Assembly: GCF_900119365.1 (NCBI RefSeq)
Contig: NZ_FPJO01000035.1
Location: 1 to 61,593, forward strand
Reading direction: 5' to 3'
Length of the DNA: 61,593 nt
Source of the DNA: Streptomyces atratus
GTDB taxonomy: Bacteria > Actinomycetota > Actinomycetes > Streptomycetales > Streptomycetaceae
A program made the translations under genes and the position numbers. Below are positions 17,449 through 27,040 of this stretch, piece by piece. A model generated the notes under the pieces. The model was not told the origin of the DNA. It did no database searches and saw nothing but the letters and a program-made list of their open reading frames with translations. Every line of letters begins with the position of its first letter. Position 1 is the stretch's first letter.

Positions 17449-19019
17449 TCAGTTTGCGGTGCCAGGCCAACGAAGTGCCGGGGTGACGGGGAAGACGGCG
17501 GCCCAGCGGCCGCGCGGTATCAGCGAGCTGAGGGCGGCGAACCGGAATCGGTCGGCCGGCTCATAGCGCACCCTGCCCTTCACATGCCTGTACAGGATGG
17601 CACTCTCGTGCCGCAGCACCAGCGTGAACGCGAGCACGTAGGACATCGAGCCTCCCAGCCCGCCGACCGCCCCCACGAGCAAAGCCCATTCCAACGGCCA
17701 AATCACTGCCCAGGGCAGAACCTGCTGGAGCAGGCGGACCACGACGTACCCGCCAAGGGCGCATCCGAAAGTGATTGCCGGAACGAGCACGAGGAGCTGC
17801 CGGACCGCCGCAGCACGGTTGACGGACAGCAGCCGGATCGGCGTAGCCGCGGCGGCGATGTCCATGGGGGCTTCGAACGCCGCGAGGAGCCCGAAGGCCA
17901 GTCCGGCCGGACGCTCGCCGGTGTGTCATGGACCCGCAGCCGCTCCAGGACGGCGTCCCACAAGCCCGCGTCACCTTGGCCGCCGGGGGAGGCGGCAAGG
18001 CGGTCGGTCCGGGGGAGATACGCGGCGAGATCCTCGACGGTCAGGTCAGTGAGTTCGATGCAGGCGGCCCACACCAGAGGTGCGTGAACCTCGCGGACCG
18101 CTTGGGCGTACTCGTCCCGGCGGCTGGTCAGGACCAGCGGTAGGGAAGTGGCGTTGAGCGCTTCGAGTGCCGGGCCGCGCAGGGCTTCAGCCAGCTCGTC
18201 GAGTCCGTCCAGGACCGGCAGTACCAGGTCAGCGTCCACGAGCGCGGCGGCCAACGTTGTCCGGTCAGATGTGCGGTGGGCCAGATGAGGGTGGTCTCGG
18301 AGGAGATGGTTGACCAGAATGTCACGCAATGTGGTGGTGGTCGGGTCCCAGGATCCGATACTGAAAATCACCGGCACCTGGACCGAAGAGACGGGGGCCG
18401 CGAGGAGATCGAGGACGAACTTGATGGCCAGGACGGACTTTCCGGAGCCGGCGCGGCCGAGTATGACCAGCCTCTGCGACTCAACGCTCCGGTAGGTGCC
18501 GACCACACTTCGCAGCTCACCGCTCAGGTCCAGGTCCCGGGGTACGGCGCCTGGCTGCAGGCGCTGGATGTTCTCCGGACGGTCCATCAGGTCGACGGGA
18601 GCTGGCTGATGCCGCACCGGCAGCGGGAACGGGTCGTGGACTCGGCGGTGTTTCTCTTCGCATTGCCAGCGGCGCCTGACCTCACGGGCCAGCGACGCGG
18701 CGGCGTCGGCGATCGCACCAGCCGGGGGCTCGGCCGGAGCGACGGGGAGCGGGGCGGTCGGTACCGGTTCCTCTCGCCGGCCGGCCGGTCCCGGCTGTGC
18801 CCCGTCAAGGATTGCGGTGAGCCGTTGCCGCTCCTCCGCCTCGACCTCAAGAGCCTCTGCCAGCAGGTGCAGCGTCCTCAGCCGGTGATCAGTGGACTTG
18901 CCCGTCTCCAGTCGGCGGATCGTGCTGACGCTCACCTGGGATCGCTCCGCCAGCTGCTCCTGCGTGAGGCGGGCACGTCTGCGTAACTGGCGCAAGAGCG
19001 TGCCTAGCTCGTTGGTCAC
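17449..19019 (-). pseudogene. HTH-NACHT NTPase with membrane segment, frameshifted and internally deleted
   Basis: From GTG 19019 (GTGGGAG site six bases upstream) the frame gives an XRE HTH (LTQEQLAERSQVSVSTIRRLETG), a linker, then a NACHT ATPase with Walker A LGRAGSGKS, Walker B VLPVLDGLDEL and a sensor-like LVLTSRRDEY. Near 17,910 the reading frame shifts. The next frame (17449-17900) gives AGLAFGLLAAFEAP and three hydrophobic segments, the C-terminal membrane part of this Streptomyces family. The ATPase lid and winged-helix portion normally found between is missing at the join, so a deletion accompanied the frameshift. The family resembles STAND-type signalling or defence proteins; this copy should be non-functional unless ribosomes slip. 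Confidence 0.7.
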
Positions 19020-19409
19020 TCTGGGCTCCCACTTCCTACGGATATTGCGGGACGACCGAGCGTAGCGTGACGACCGGTCACACATGCCCTCTCCCTGACC
19101 TGTCCCTGAGCTGTTCTCTGAGCTGGGGCGAACCCATCGCGGTGGAGCCGGCAGCCCGCCGGTCACCTCGCACAAGGGAGACACCGGCTTGAGACCCCCA
19201 TCGCCCCCGCCGTCGTGCCACCGGTGTTCTGCTCGCCCGGCAACGGGGCGTCTCTGTCGCCCTGTTGCGACGGCGGCCATCACTACGGCTGCGGGGCCCC
19301 GCGTTCGCGGACTATGTACCGGGCTTGGAGGCCGCGTCCGAAGCTGCTGCAACGAACTGACCAAGCAAGGACCCGACCGAGCCATGACCTTCTCGGAGGA
19401 ATGAACACC
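19020..19409. other. Divergent intergenic region before the serine hydrolase
   Basis: 390 bases. It holds the promoter side of the NACHT remnant and the leader of the hydrolase. Two overlapping CTGAGCTG-type direct repeats are visible near 19,105-19,130. No gene is supported. Confidence 0.35.
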
Positions 19410-20568
19410 ATGACGATCACACGGAAGAGCAAGAAGCTTGCCCCCGTCATCGGTGTGCGCGTCGGTGCCGGCGCTGTCGAGCCCGGCGGCGCACGCCGGT
19501 ACGACCGAGGCCGACCACCCCGCCACGCTTGCAGCGCTCAAGGCATTCCAGTCGGTGGCGGGACCGGGTGCCGCGGTCCATGCCGGGGTCGGCGGCGAAT
19601 CCTGGACGCTGTCGGCGGGTACGGGCACCATCAACACCGACCGGCCCATCAGGTCGGACGAGCACTTCCGCATCGGCAGTCCGACCAAGAGTTTCACCGC
19701 GGTGGTGGTGCTTCAACTGACCGAGACAGGCCGCATCTCCCTCGACGCGCCGATCGAGGACTACCTGCCCGGCGTCGTCACCGGCAACGGCTACGACGGT
19801 ACGCGGATCACCGTGCGCCAGCTGCTCCAGCACACCAGCGGAATCGCCGCCTACAACCCCTACCCCGGATTGAGTACACCTCAGCCGAACCCGGACGGCA
19901 CCTTCGGCCTCACGGCGCTGGTGCGGCACGGGCTGAGTTCCTCGCCCCCGGTCGGCGAGCCCGGTGCCAGCTTCACCTACTCCAACACCAACTACTACAT
20001 CCTCGGCGTGCTCGTCGAGGAGCTGACGGGGCAGCCGGTGCACCAAGCCGTGACCGAGCGCGTCATCAAACCCCTCGGTCTGCCCCACACCGTCTTCCCC
20101 GCGCCCGGCGAGCGCGCCCTGCCCACCCCGGCCGTCAACGGCTACCACGGCGCCCGGGTGGGCCCCATCTACCTGTGGATCCCCGTGACCTCCTACGACC
20201 CCTCGCTTTACAGCAGCATGGGCGAAATGGTCTCCACGATGGAGGACCTGACCGCCTTCTACCAGGCCTTGGCGGCCGGAGATGTCCTCTCCCCCACGAG
20301 CCTTACCGAGATGCGCACAGTGCGGACTGTGAACACCGGCTCGGCCTACGGCCTGGGGATCCAAAGGCGTGCACTGTCGTGTGGCGGAACGGCCTGGGGC
20401 CACTCCGGTGTGGTGCCGGGCTACGAGAGCTACACCCTGACCACCGACGACGGTCGCCACGCCTCGGTGGTCACGAACGTGGCGATCATGATCGGCCAGC
20501 TTCCGTCTGCGCAACTGCTCGAACTGTTGGACAAAGCCCTGTGCGAGGACGCGCCGCAGCGCTCCTGA
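19410..20568 (+). pseudogene. Secreted class C beta-lactamase-like serine hydrolase / DD-peptidase, frameshifted in signal peptide
   Basis: The start with a ribosome site is ATG 19410 (GGAGGA upstream), giving MTITRKSKKLAPV, a normal positively charged signal-peptide start. The hydrophobic half and cleavage region (SVPALSSPAAHAG) and the whole enzyme lie in the next frame, open from TTG 19438. A one-base slip between about 19,445 and 19,465 joins them. The catalytic motifs are complete: SPTK (SxxK, about residue 80 of the second frame), YSN, and HSG, giving the S12 fold. Its role would be in peptidoglycan or peptide hydrolysis outside the cell. If the shift is a sequencing error, the gene is intact, about 386 residues long. 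Confidence 0.8.
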
Positions 20569-20747
20569 CGGCCGGGCGTCAACGCCCAGGTACCGAAGCT
20601 CGCCGAGGCACCCCTGCACCCAAGTGGCCGTCTGCTGTCCGCGTGTGAGCGGGGTCGCGGCGTCATTGGGCGGCGCGGCCCCGGGCCCGGGCCCGGGAGA
20701 TGTCATTGGTTGATTCCCGGGGCCCGTGGTGTATCCGAGCGCGAGTC

Positions 20748-21302
20748 TCAGCCTGTGCGTTCGTAGCGCACGACAGCTTCGCCCAGGTAACGCTTCGCCA
20801 GGGCAGGCAGTGCGGTGTTCCCCGTGTCCAGGAACATGCGCTTCGTCAGCGGATCCGGCGCGTAGGAGGACACGTACTCGCCCTCGCGCTGCGGGCTGAT
20901 GCCGTTGTCGAGCCAGAAGCGGCCCGCTGTGCCGTTTTCCAGCAGCAGGACCGGCGACTCCATCCAGTCGTCCTCCAGCTCACCGTCCTCATCCTGTCGG
21001 CGGCCGGACATACGAGCGAGGTCCCAGCACCGCTGTTGCGCGATGCGGCGGAAGCGCTGACCGTTCGCGGTGTACTCGCCGAAGAACAGCGCGGGCTTCA
21101 CCTGAACGAGGACCTCGGAGCCGTACGGCCTCAGCCGCCCTACGCCTCCGCCAGGAGCTGCTGGACCTCGGCTGCCTCGCTCTGTTTGATCTACGCGATG
21201 CTCCGAGACGGCACGTTCTACGACCCCGCACCCACCGCCGCTGCTTGACGAAAACCATAAGGGCCGGTCCGATTCAAAACTCACCCGGTCAACCAACGGC
21301 AC
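20748..21302 (-). CDS. Hypothetical protein
   Basis: The frame from ATG 21302 is 184 residues. Only the part after about residue 60 (LVQVKPALFFGEYTANGQRF, then WMESPVLLLENGTAGRFWLD) has a natural protein composition; the first 50 residues are glycine-rich and of doubtful origin. The true start may be a GTG near 21,120. No domain is recognised. It shares its orientation with the protease operon that ends just upstream at 21304. Confidence 0.45.
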   Translation of the reverse strand: MPLVDRVSFESDRPLWFSSSSGGGCGVVERAVSEHRVDQTERGSRGPAAPGGGVGRLRPYGSEVLVQVKPALFFGEYTANGQRFRRIAQQRCWDLARMSGRRQDEDGELEDDWMESPVLLLENGTAGRFWLDNGISPQREGEYVSSYAPDPLTKRMFLDTGNTALPALAKRYLGEAVVRYERTG

Positions 21303-21303
21303 A

Positions 21304-23361
21304 TCATGCCGAAACGATCGTGTGTCCGATCCGGGTGGCCACCTCCTGTTGGCCGAGGTACTCCTCGATGCTGTGTGCCCGGTCGCGCGCGTTGGCGACG
21401 GCCAGATCGGTCAGTTCGCCCTGCCATCTGGCCCCCAGCGGGCATCCGATGGCGACCGCGTCGGTCGGGCACCATGCGTTGAGCCAGTGGGCCACTCGTT
21501 CCGGACGCTTGGGGCCACCGACGAGCAGGCGGCTGTAGACCGTGTCCAGGCCCAGGGGGCTGCCGGCGGTGACGAGCAGGGTGAGGTCCAGTTCCGGGGA
21601 GAGCCGGGTGATGAGGTCCATGCCGACGACCGTGCCGAGGCTGTGTGTCACGAGGACGAGTTCGCCGGAGGTGGGCATCGTTTCCAGTACGCAGTCCAGG
21701 ACCGCATCCCGGACGCCCGGGTCGTCGAGGTACGCGGCGACATCCCGGAGGATCGTGGCGATGACCCACTCGTCCAGGTCGGTCTTGGCCGCCAGCCAGC
21801 TCAGCTGCTGTTGCAGGTCCCCGACCAGGGAGCCCCCGAACCGCTCGGTGGCCAGGCGGTCCTCCCGTGGCATGTCCGACTTGCGCGCCGCCTCGGCGAT
21901 CAGCTGTTCGTACGTGCTTCTGGCCGGGCCCGCGGGCGCACATGCCTCCGCCACCGGCGCGGCCGCCAGCTCCTCGAAGGAACGGGGGATGGCTTCATGC
22001 CGCCGGATGACTTGCGTGAGCCTGTCACCGTAGTACGGGAACCAGGTGTCCGCCGGATCGATCGGAGTGATCCCGGCGCGGGTGAGCCCACGATTCAGCC
22101 CTGCGGTCCAGTCCCGGCGGAGCTGCTCGGGGTCCTTGCCCTGCTGGCTTCGGCCGTGCAGGAAAGCCAGGTGCCGGCCACCGCCGAACGCCGTTCTCCG
22201 GGCGCTGAGGCCGACGTGTGCCACAGCCGCTTCGCGACTGGGCTGTGGCGTGGCGAGGGCTGCCGCGGCGACGGCCGCGGGTTGCGGAAAAGGCTGTGGA
22301 AGAGGCTGCGGCGCGGCTGCTGCCTCCTGGAGGCCTGAGTCCATGCCCATCTCGGCCAGGAGCGCGCGTCGCGTGGGATCGAGCGGCACGGTTGCGAGGT
22401 GCTTGAGGATGGAACTGATGCGTACGCCTTCGTTCGACACCCAGTCGATGGCGTCGTCGCCGTCGCCGGGCTGCCAGACCTGCCCGTCCTTGCGCAGGGT
22501 GCGGCCCTGGGCGTCCTTCTTCGGCACACCGCTGTGGTGCAGGGCCACGACTTCCCACTGGTCGTTGTGGACCGGCGAGCCCGAGTTCCCGGGTTCCGTG
22601 TCGGTCTTGTAGTGCAGGAAGTCGTCGAGGCGGACCTGGAGCGCGTTGTCGCGGACGGCGATCTCCTTGAGGCGGCCCATCGGGTGGCCGATGACGTTCA
22701 CCGGCTCGCCGATGACCAGCTTGCCCTGCTGGACGCTGAGCCTGTTCCAGCCGAATGTCTCTCCCGGCGCCCGGTGGTCGCCGCCCGGGACTACCAGCAC
22801 AACGGCGCAGTCGAGCCCCTCGTCCGCGTGAAAGAAGGCGGCGGGATCGAGCTCCAGCCGGATCGGCGCGGCAGGAGTGTTGTCGACGGTGACCTGGGCG
22901 TCGAACTCGACAAAGCACTGCTGCGCGGTCGCCGCGTCGGGCAGTACATGGTGATTGGTCATCAGCAGGCGTGGCGACACCAGGAAGCCGGTGCCGAGCG
23001 GCAGCTCCCGGCCGTTCTCCCGGACGGAGATACGGGCCACGGTGCGCGCCGCCCGTGCGCCGCGCGGCAGAAAGCTCCAGGCCTGCAGCTCCTTGGAGAG
23101 GCCGAGGATACGTTCGTACGCGGCGGGCGCGTCCAGCGGCTCCTCACGGATGCTCTCCACCACCGCCGCGGCGGGCACCCCGTGCCGGTCGAGCAGCCGT
23201 GTGACGCGGGCCGCGATGGCCTCCGGTGAGTCCGGGAACTGCAACCCTGCGTCCTGTTGCGCCTCGACGGCGCGCCGCTCCGCGCTGGTCCTGGCGTATC
23301 TCTGGGCCGCGGCCTCGGCGTGCTTCAGCTGTTCCGCGCGTGCGTTGTCTGTCACTGCCAT
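21304..23361 (-). CDS. Trypsin-like serine protease fused to an alpha/beta hydrolase
   Basis: 685 residues from ATG 23361; the frame is open upstream but lacks a natural start. Residues 1-115 are helical and charged, ending in SFLPRGARAARTVARI. The protease domain (about 118-330) is V8/trypsin-like with His138 (TNHHV), Asp184 (GLDCAV) and Ser260 (TEPGNSGSP). A proline/alanine linker (PQPLPQPFPQP) separates it from a C-terminal alpha/beta hydrolase with VTHSLGTVVG near residue 572 and TAGSPLGLDT. No signal peptide is present, so it acts inside the cell. Proteases with similar N-terminal segments occur as effectors in predicted bacterial conflict systems. The two genes upstream share its strand with gaps of 215 and 55 bases. 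Substrate and trigger are unknown. Confidence 0.75.
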   Translation of the reverse strand: MAVTDNARAEQLKHAEAAAQRYARTSAERRAVEAQQDAGLQFPDSPEAIAARVTRLLDRHGVPAAAVVESIREEPLDAPAAYERILGLSKELQAWSFLPRGARAARTVARISVRENGRELPLGTGFLVSPRLLMTNHHVLPDAATAQQCFVEFDAQVTVDNTPAAPIRLELDPAAFFHADEGLDCAVVLVVPGGDHRAPGETFGWNRLSVQQGKLVIGEPVNVIGHPMGRLKEIAVRDNALQVRLDDFLHYKTDTEPGNSGSPVHNDQWEVVALHHSGVPKKDAQGRTLRKDGQVWQPGDGDDAIDWVSNEGVRISSILKHLATVPLDPTRRALLAEMGMDSGLQEAAAAPQPLPQPFPQPAAVAAAALATPQPSREAAVAHVGLSARRTAFGGGRHLAFLHGRSQQGKDPEQLRRDWTAGLNRGLTRAGITPIDPADTWFPYYGDRLTQVIRRHEAIPRSFEELAAAPVAEACAPAGPARSTYEQLIAEAARKSDMPREDRLATERFGGSLVGDLQQQLSWLAAKTDLDEWVIATILRDVAAYLDDPGVRDAVLDCVLETMPTSGELVLVTHSLGTVVGMDLITRLSPELDLTLLVTAGSPLGLDTVYSRLLVGGPKRPERVAHWLNAWCPTDAVAIGCPLGARWQGELTDLAVANARDRAHSIEEYLGQQEVATRIGHTIVSA

Positions 23362-23576
23362 GGGAAATCCACCACTCTTGTTTCTTCGTAGGCCCCGCTT
23401 GCCGGCAGGCACGTGATCGGAGGTGCGGCGCAACACGGAGAGGTGTATTCGAGTAGCCGGCGGGCGGGCCCCGTGGGGCGGGCCGGCCGACGCTCTCGTG
23501 GGGCCCCGGCCCGGCTGCCCGCACCTTGAGGTCGGAACCGTCCTGACCTGGCGCTTGGATCGGTGATCGGTCACGG

Positions 23577-24716
23577 CTACGACAGCCGGGTGCTCCGGGA
23601 CGCCAGGTCGGGGTGGACCCCCAGGTACCCGTGTGCCGAAAGCGCGTGGGGGGAGAAGGCACCCGGGGAGAACTCGCGTGCCGGGGGTTCCACGCAGGCC
23701 GTCTGCGGCTCGGTCGTGCTCCGACCGAACCGGCAGGCGACCGCCGTAAGTTTCATGGTGATGAAGTCCGCGATCTGGGCGCCGTACTCGATGGGTTTGC
23801 CGCTGATGGTGATGTCGCCGACGGTGAAGTTCCTTTCTGCGACTTCGTAGACGGCGCGCACGGGATGGCCGGTGTCGCCGCGTTCATAGGTCCAGTAGCT
23901 CTTGGCGTCGGAGCCGTCCGGCGTACTCCACCCGTCGGTGGCCAGGTCGTCGAAGTAGAGTCCCACGGGGTCGGAGAGCGCGAGGTCGGCCTTCTGCCGG
24001 GCGACGGAGTTGACCACCTCACCGATGTGGGGGTCGCTGTTGCGGTCGGCCACTCCGTATTTGCTGCAGGCGATCAGCTCCTGGGCGCCGGTGAGTTGCC
24101 TTCCCTCGATGACGCGCCGGATCGTGGCGGCGGCGGCGAGTTCGATTTCCGCACCGAGGGTGTTGGACGGCTGGATGAGGTGCATGGCACCGTGCGTCGT
24201 GGAGTCGTTCCACTTGTTGCGACGCAGATAGCGGCCGTCCGGACCAAACAGGTCACTGCTCTGCACACTCGGGCTGATGTGGGCACGGTAGAGCTCGAGC
24301 GCTGTTTCCGGGCTGGTCTGTGCCAGCACGTCCCAGTACTCGGGACCCTCACAGGTGAACGCGACGCGGATGATCTTCCCTGCCTCGTTCCGGGTCACGC
24401 TCCATTCACAGTACTCGTCCTGCACGTCGCGGCTGGCGTCGGCACGTTGCCAGCGCTGTCTGTCGGAGACCGCGGACCTGAGGCGGTTGGGAAACGCGGT
24501 CCAGGTGACAGTGGCTTCGGCTGCGTCCGGTGCAGTCTCGGTTTTCGTGAGGTTGTAGAACTGCGACCGGGGGCTGTCGTGCAGCACCTGGCTGGGATCG
24601 GGGCCGTTGATCGCCTGGTCGACGCTGTCGGCGATGAAGACATGCCACGCCTTCAGGCCGACGTCGCTCAGATCGGTGAGTCGGCCAGGTGGTCCATACC
24701 TGGTGATGGTGCTCAT
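23577..24716 (-). CDS. Unrecognised 379-residue protein
   Basis: The start is ATG 24716, with TGGAGTG a few bases upstream. It is a soluble, mixed alpha/beta sequence without signal peptide or membrane helices. Features visible are an aromatic-rich N-terminal third (VTWTAFPNRLR, CEWSVTR, FTCEGPEYWDVLA), a helical middle with IELAAAATIRRVIEGRQLTGAQELIACSKYG, and a Cys-containing C-terminus. No catalytic motif can be named. It follows the 539-residue gene by 55 bases and precedes the protease gene by 215, so co-expression is likely. Composition matches the region. Confidence 0.65.
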   Translation of the reverse strand: MSTITRYGPPGRLTDLSDVGLKAWHVFIADSVDQAINGPDPSQVLHDSPRSQFYNLTKTETAPDAAEATVTWTAFPNRLRSAVSDRQRWQRADASRDVQDEYCEWSVTRNEAGKIIRVAFTCEGPEYWDVLAQTSPETALELYRAHISPSVQSSDLFGPDGRYLRRNKWNDSTTHGAMHLIQPSNTLGAEIELAAAATIRRVIEGRQLTGAQELIACSKYGVADRNSDPHIGEVVNSVARQKADLALSDPVGLYFDDLATDGWSTPDGSDAKSYWTYERGDTGHPVRAVYEVAERNFTVGDITISGKPIEYGAQIADFITMKLTAVACRFGRSTTEPQTACVEPPAREFSPGAFSPHALSAHGYLGVHPDLASRSTRLS

Positions 24717-24771
24717 GAGACACTCCAATGGTCGGATCTGCGGGGGTGGGCGTGGCCCGGCGGGCGATCCG

Positions 24772-26391
24772 TCAGTTCACGGCGGTGACGGTCGCGTCCT
24801 CGTTCATGCGCAGCCGGGGCGCATCGGCAGCGATGTCGGTCATCGGCAGGGTGAGTTCGAATTCGTTGAGTCGCATCGCCTTGAATTCACGGCGACGTGA
24901 CTCCGCCAGCCGGGTGAAGTCGTCGAAGCCCGATGCTGTGCGGATCCGCGCCGTGGCCTTCTCCAGGTAGTCGTCGATACGTCGGGCGAGAACGGCCCGC
25001 CATTCGGCTTCGGCCAGTGACCAGTTCTCTGCGAACTGGCTTTCCGGGCTGCCGGCCGGCAGCGTCGACGCCGCGGCAACGATCGATGTGGCGATCTCGG
25101 CGCACCAGGTGGCGGTGGAGGCGGACGCCATCGGCACGTACTTCATCAGGCGGGCGCGGACCGGGCTGAACACGGGATTGGTGAAGTCCACCATCAGGAC
25201 GCAGGCTGCGAACTTCGCCGGGACGAGGGACTTCTCCACCAGTTGGCGCACCACCTCGTTGTCCTCGTACGCGGCCTCCGGGACGACAAAGGCGAAGAAG
25301 GTGTCTCCCTGCCGCGAGAATCCGCTCGTCCGTTCCTCCAGCCGGAAGCCGAAGGTGGCGAGGCTGTCGGCATAGAACGACGCGGGCGCCGACGGTGCGG
25401 TCTCCACGCTCACCGGCAGCCCAAAATCGTTGATCAGGGCATCGGAGTTCAGCCAGAAGCCCATGGGAAGTACGAGGTCTCTGCCATCGTGTGTGACGGT
25501 CGCGCTCTGGGTGGACGAGCTGGCGAGGTTGACCGTGGTGCTGGTGAAGAGCTGGCGCAACACATGGTCGGGGTGTTCCACCATGCCGTCACACGCGACG
25601 GCCGCGAGGCGTGCGGTCGTCCATCGGGCGATGAGCCCCCTGACGGCGAGTTCCAGTCGTTCGGCGCCGATGACCTGGCGATACAGCGGGTTGCCCCGCA
25701 GCGGGTCGTCCGGGGCGAGCTGAATCGTCGCCGACATGGACTGCCAGTTGTTCCAGGGCTGTTTCAGCTCCTTCATGACGACACTGCCGTTGGCATGGCT
25801 GTCGAAGCAGCCCTTCCCCCGGGATCCGGGCTCCAGCGCGGACCAGGAGTTGCCCGTCCAGACCCACGCCGGCGAAATCCGCATGTAGTAGTTGAAGACC
25901 TGTGCGGTCGAATCCCAAGCCGCGACCTGGAGAAAAGCCGAGGTCGGATCGCTGCTGACCAGGAGGTCGGGGTCCTTGCCCGAAGATGCGCGAGTGATTG
26001 CGAAACGGATGTCGCGCGACAGCTCACAAGCCTCGTCCGGCGGGATCTGACCGGCTTCACCGATCATGTAGACGGCCTGTGCCAGCAGCACGTTCGCCTG
26101 TGTGAGGCCGTCGAGCAGGTCCTCCAGCGTCATGGGCCACCTGGCCTGCCGGAAGAACACCACGGCCATGGGGTCGTTCAGGCCGGCCAGCTCCTCCGTA
26201 CTCATCGGCCGGGGGCCCTGATCCACGCCGCTGACTCCGCGGTACAGCCTTCCCTCCCGCAGCCTTCCGCCGTCGTCCGCCGACGTACCGGCTGTGAGGG
26301 CCTCATCGGCGCCGACGTTGCCGTCAGGGATGCCGGCGGCCGCCCAGGCCGTCGCCCGCCGACGTTCAGGGGTGCGCTCCCACACGGACAT
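24772..26391 (-). CDS. Unrecognised 539-residue protein
   Basis: From ATG 26391. It is soluble, with no signal peptide. A helical segment near residues 80-130 (LLDGLTQANVLLAQAVYMIG) is followed by an aromatic-rich core (FNYYMRISPAWVWTGNSWSAL, WNNWQSM), a beta-rich middle, and a C-terminal helical region with charged RRIDDYLEKATARIRTAS. I know no family with this pattern. It is the first gene of the minus-strand operon and faces the GMC/peroxidase operon across a 229-base intergenic region. It may be a substrate, adaptor or sensor for the protease-hydrolase; that is inference from position only. Confidence 0.65.
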   Translation of the reverse strand: MSVWERTPERRRATAWAAAGIPDGNVGADEALTAGTSADDGGRLREGRLYRGVSGVDQGPRPMSTEELAGLNDPMAVVFFRQARWPMTLEDLLDGLTQANVLLAQAVYMIGEAGQIPPDEACELSRDIRFAITRASSGKDPDLLVSSDPTSAFLQVAAWDSTAQVFNYYMRISPAWVWTGNSWSALEPGSRGKGCFDSHANGSVVMKELKQPWNNWQSMSATIQLAPDDPLRGNPLYRQVIGAERLELAVRGLIARWTTARLAAVACDGMVEHPDHVLRQLFTSTTVNLASSSTQSATVTHDGRDLVLPMGFWLNSDALINDFGLPVSVETAPSAPASFYADSLATFGFRLEERTSGFSRQGDTFFAFVVPEAAYEDNEVVRQLVEKSLVPAKFAACVLMVDFTNPVFSPVRARLMKYVPMASASTATWCAEIATSIVAAASTLPAGSPESQFAENWSLAEAEWRAVLARRIDDYLEKATARIRTASGFDDFTRLAESRRREFKAMRLNEFELTLPMTDIAADAPRLRMNEDATVTAVN

Positions 26392-26620
26392 GACTCTCCA
26401 ACCCTCTTCGCGTCCGGCCAGTCTTCTCGATGCTCACAGTCAGGACATAGTCATGCAAAATATTTCGAACTGTCATAACTGCTGCGCGAACGAACCGGTG
26501 CGTCAGCAGGAGCCCGCGCATAGCGATCTCAAAGTGCGTGCACCCGCGCCTCCCGCTACAGTCATTGGGGGAATAGCCTCTTATGTCACGAGACAACGCG
26601 CCGCGTCCTCAGGAGACGCC
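26392..26620. promoter_or_regulatory. Divergent promoter region between the protease-set operon and the GMC/peroxidase operon
   Basis: 229 bases between two diverging operons. It is less GC-rich than its surroundings around 26,445-26,480, where an AT-rich box (AAAATATTT) sits about 60 bases upstream of the minus-strand start. A shared control element is possible. No regulator gene lies between the two operons. Confidence 0.4.
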
Positions 26621-27040
26621 ATGGCCAAGCAACGGACGGCTCGCCGTCCCGCATCGGTCTATGCACTCGCGGGGGTCAGGCTCTTCAACGGGGTCACCGG
26701 CCTCCTGACGCCCACCGTGCTCATCAGTCGCTTCGACCCCGGCCGTGAGCTCAGTCCGGCCGCCGTCTACGCCTTCCGGCTCTTCGGCATACGTACGATC
26801 CTGCTCGGCCTCGACCTGCTGACCAACCGCGGCGAGCGGCTCCGCGCAGATCTGCGCGAGGGCGTGCTCATCCACGGCAGTGACACCGCGACGGCGGCCA
26901 TGCTCGCGATCCGCGGGCAGGTCCCGCCCCGCACTGGAGCCCTGACCACTCTCATATCGGCCACCAACACCATCCTGGCCGCCACCGCCGGCGCCGCCGT
27001 CTCCGCCCCCGGCCGCTCCAGGAAGGGAAAGCGGAAGTGA
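26621..27040 (+). CDS. Small membrane protein, DUF4267-like
   Basis: 139 residues from ATG 26621 with AGGAGA five bases upstream. A basic N-terminus (KQRTARRP) is followed by hydrophobic segments at about 14-35, 52-72, 85-100 and 108-130, and a basic tail (RSRKGKRK). The pattern of four short helices with FGIRTILLGLDLL resembles DUF4267-type proteins. Its stop overlaps the GMC gene by four bases (GTGA), so it is translationally coupled. It may anchor or organise the two redox enzymes at the membrane. Confidence 0.6.
   Translation: MAKQRTARRPASVYALAGVRLFNGVTGLLTPTVLISRFDPGRELSPAAVYAFRLFGIRTILLGLDLLTNRGERLRADLREGVLIHGSDTATAAMLAIRGQVPPRTGALTTLISATNTILAATAGAAVSAPGRSRKGKRK

Noticed and set aside
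21138..21248. Plus-strand tail ending MLRDGTFYDP, possible transposase C-terminus
   Set aside because: Too short to separate from chance, and it lies opposite the hypothetical minus-strand gene.
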